Shown here piece by piece: positions 5,012-6,080 of a DNA stretch of 6,080 bases (within the stretch, counting starts at the first letter, position 1; each line of letters begins with the position of its first letter). The position numbers were made by a program, and so were the translations under genes. The notes under the pieces were generated by a model that saw only the letters and a list, made by a program, of their open reading frames with translations, was not told where the DNA came from and made no database searches. This DNA is from DASPKW01 sp038244055 (GTDB lineage: Bacteria; Planctomycetota; Phycisphaerae; Tepidisphaerales; Tepidisphaeraceae), in contig JBBRTW010000442.1 in the NCBI GenBank assembly GCA_038244055.1, forward strand, positions 1 through 6,080. Reading direction: 5' to 3'.

Positions 5012-6080
5012 TCACTTCTTCTCCCCAATCGCAAACAGCTTATCCCGCGTCATGATATACAGCGTCCCGTTCGCGAACACCGGCGAGCAGTAGCTCGCGC
5101 TGCCCATGTTATGCGTGATGATCGTCTTCGGGTCCAGCTTCTTGCTCACCGGGTAGATATTCACATCCCCGTTCTCATTGCACAAGAAGACCTTCCCATC
5201 CGCCACCAGCGGCGAACTCCACATGGCCGATTCCGTATCGTGCGTCCAGTAGTGCTCGCCGGTCTTGGCGTCGAAGCAGTGCAGATACCCCGAGAAATCC
5301 GGCGCGAAGGCCAGCCCATCGGCGATCGTCACCGAGGAAATCGTCCGATTCATCCGCTCCTTCGATTCGATCTTGCCGTTGTTATTGAAATCCTTTCCCT
5401 GGAAATCCCACACCACGGCCGAGTTCGGGTTGGGCTTGCCCTTGCGGCTCGGCGCGGCCCCGGCCGGCGCGATCAATTCCTTCCCGGCCGGCGCGGGCGC
5501 GGCCACATCCCCCGGCAACTGCAAACTCACATCCCCCGTCCTGGTGATATCGATGCACCACAAATGCCCCGGCCCCTCGCCGTGCTCGGGGTCCTGCCCG
5601 TTGGCGATATACATCAGATTCCCCACGATCACCGGCGTCGCGATCAGTTCATTGCGGGTGGTCGGATAAGTCGTCTCCTTATTGTTCGAATCGAACTTCC
5701 ACACGACCTTCCCATTGCGGCAGTCGTACGCGTAAATCCACCCATCCCCGAGCGGGCAGATCGCCAGCGGCACGCCATTGGCCTCCGCGAAGGCCGGGCT
5801 GGAATATTCTCCGTGCAGAATCCCGTTGCCGGGCGATCCATCCATCCACGCCACCTTGCCCGTCTTCTTCTCAAAGCAGATCACGCTGGGCGCTTTCGGG
5901 GCGGGCAGATTCTTGTGCGTCTCATCCACGCCATTGCCCGTGATGATGAAAACCCAGTCCTGGTAAACGAAGGTCGAGCAGGCCGTCATGTTGTGCGGGA
6001 AGACGCCTTCGTTCTTCATCATGTCATGCACCCAAACCTCCTTGGGCGCGGACCCATCGCGCCGCAGCGGCTCGATATCC
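5012..6080 (-). CDS. PQQ-type (quinoprotein-like) beta-propeller repeat protein, 5' end outside window
   Basis: The frame is open from the window edge: 16 codons (DIEPLRRDGSAPKEVW) precede the GTG at 6031, so that GTG is probably internal. About 355 residues are visible. Counting from the GTG, blade signatures appear as APSVICFEKKTGKVAW at 47-62, GDGWIYAYDCRNGKVVWKFD at 95-114, SGYLHCFDAKTGEHYW at 247-262 and SPLVADGKVFLCNENGDV at 273-290, with a last strand at 316-336. These resemble pyrroloquinoline-quinone dehydrogenase blades, but no catalytic site is recognisable. A Pro/Ala-rich linker spans about 172-204, and DFNNNGKIESKE at 214-225 matches an EF-hand loop. Homologues I recall are large exported planctomycete proteins; the signal peptide would be outside the window. 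It runs in the same direction as the ligase operon but is separated from it by 320 bp of repeats. Family is firm, role unknown. Confidence 0.9.
   Translation of the reverse strand, partial: DIEPLRRDGSAPKEVWVHDMMKNEGVFPHNMTACSTFVYQDWVFIITGNGVDETHKNLPAPKAPSVICFEKKTGKVAWMDGSPGNGILHGEYSSPAFAEANGVPLAICPLGDGWIYAYDCRNGKVVWKFDSNNKETTYPTTRNELIATPVIVGNLMYIANGQDPEHGEGPGHLWCIDITRTGDVSLQLPGDVAAPAPAGKELIAPAGAAPSRKGKPNPNSAVVWDFQGKDFNNNGKIESKERMNRTISSVTIADGLAFAPDFSGYLHCFDAKTGEHYWTHDTESAMWSSPLVADGKVFLCNENGDVNIYPVSKKLDPKTIITHNMGSASYCSPVFANGTLYIMTRDKLFAIGEKK

Overview
The window is high-GC bacterial DNA, most probably from a member of the Planctomycetota or a close relative. Two things point there: the partial beta-propeller gene at the right edge, whose 'WVHDMMKNEGVFPHN' type segment I recognise as typical of planctomycete outer-layer propeller proteins, and the density of short interspersed repeats of kinds I recall from planctomycete, verrucomicrobial and acidobacterial genomes. 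The phylum is an inference from pattern memory, not from a search.

Layout, left to right. Positions 2-112 (+) hold the last 36 codons of an IS4-type transposase, followed by a short IS-end-like stretch. All other genes lie on the minus strand, so they are transcribed right to left: a PQQ-type beta-propeller protein cut by the window edge (6080-5012); a 320-bp spacer made largely of three repeat families; an adenylate-forming ligase (4691-3612); a Uma2-family nuclease-like gene (3576-3001); an aldehyde dehydrogenase-superfamily enzyme (2985-1576); a 137-bp spacer holding a 30-bp inverted repeat; and an iron-type alcohol dehydrogenase (about 1435-254), followed directly by a G-quadruplex motif.

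The metabolic core is ligase, aldehyde dehydrogenase and alcohol dehydrogenase. The ligase is about the length of LuxE and lacks the usual C-terminal lid domain. The aldehyde dehydrogenase could accept its activated acyl group in the way LuxC does, and the Fe-ADH could reduce the aldehyde to an alcohol. Together they resemble an acid-aldehyde-alcohol module. Substrate and direction are unknown, and the retained Glu at the usual ALDH general-base position leaves the oxidative direction open. The Uma2 gene sits inside the operon with tight spacing and looks like a passenger.

The most unusual feature is that a heptamer repeat of the type forming the 5' flank of the operon also lies inside the Fe-ADH reading frame, next to 16 bp identical to sequence downstream of the transposase. 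It adds a charged, low-complexity loop of about 20 residues between conserved helices without breaking the frame.
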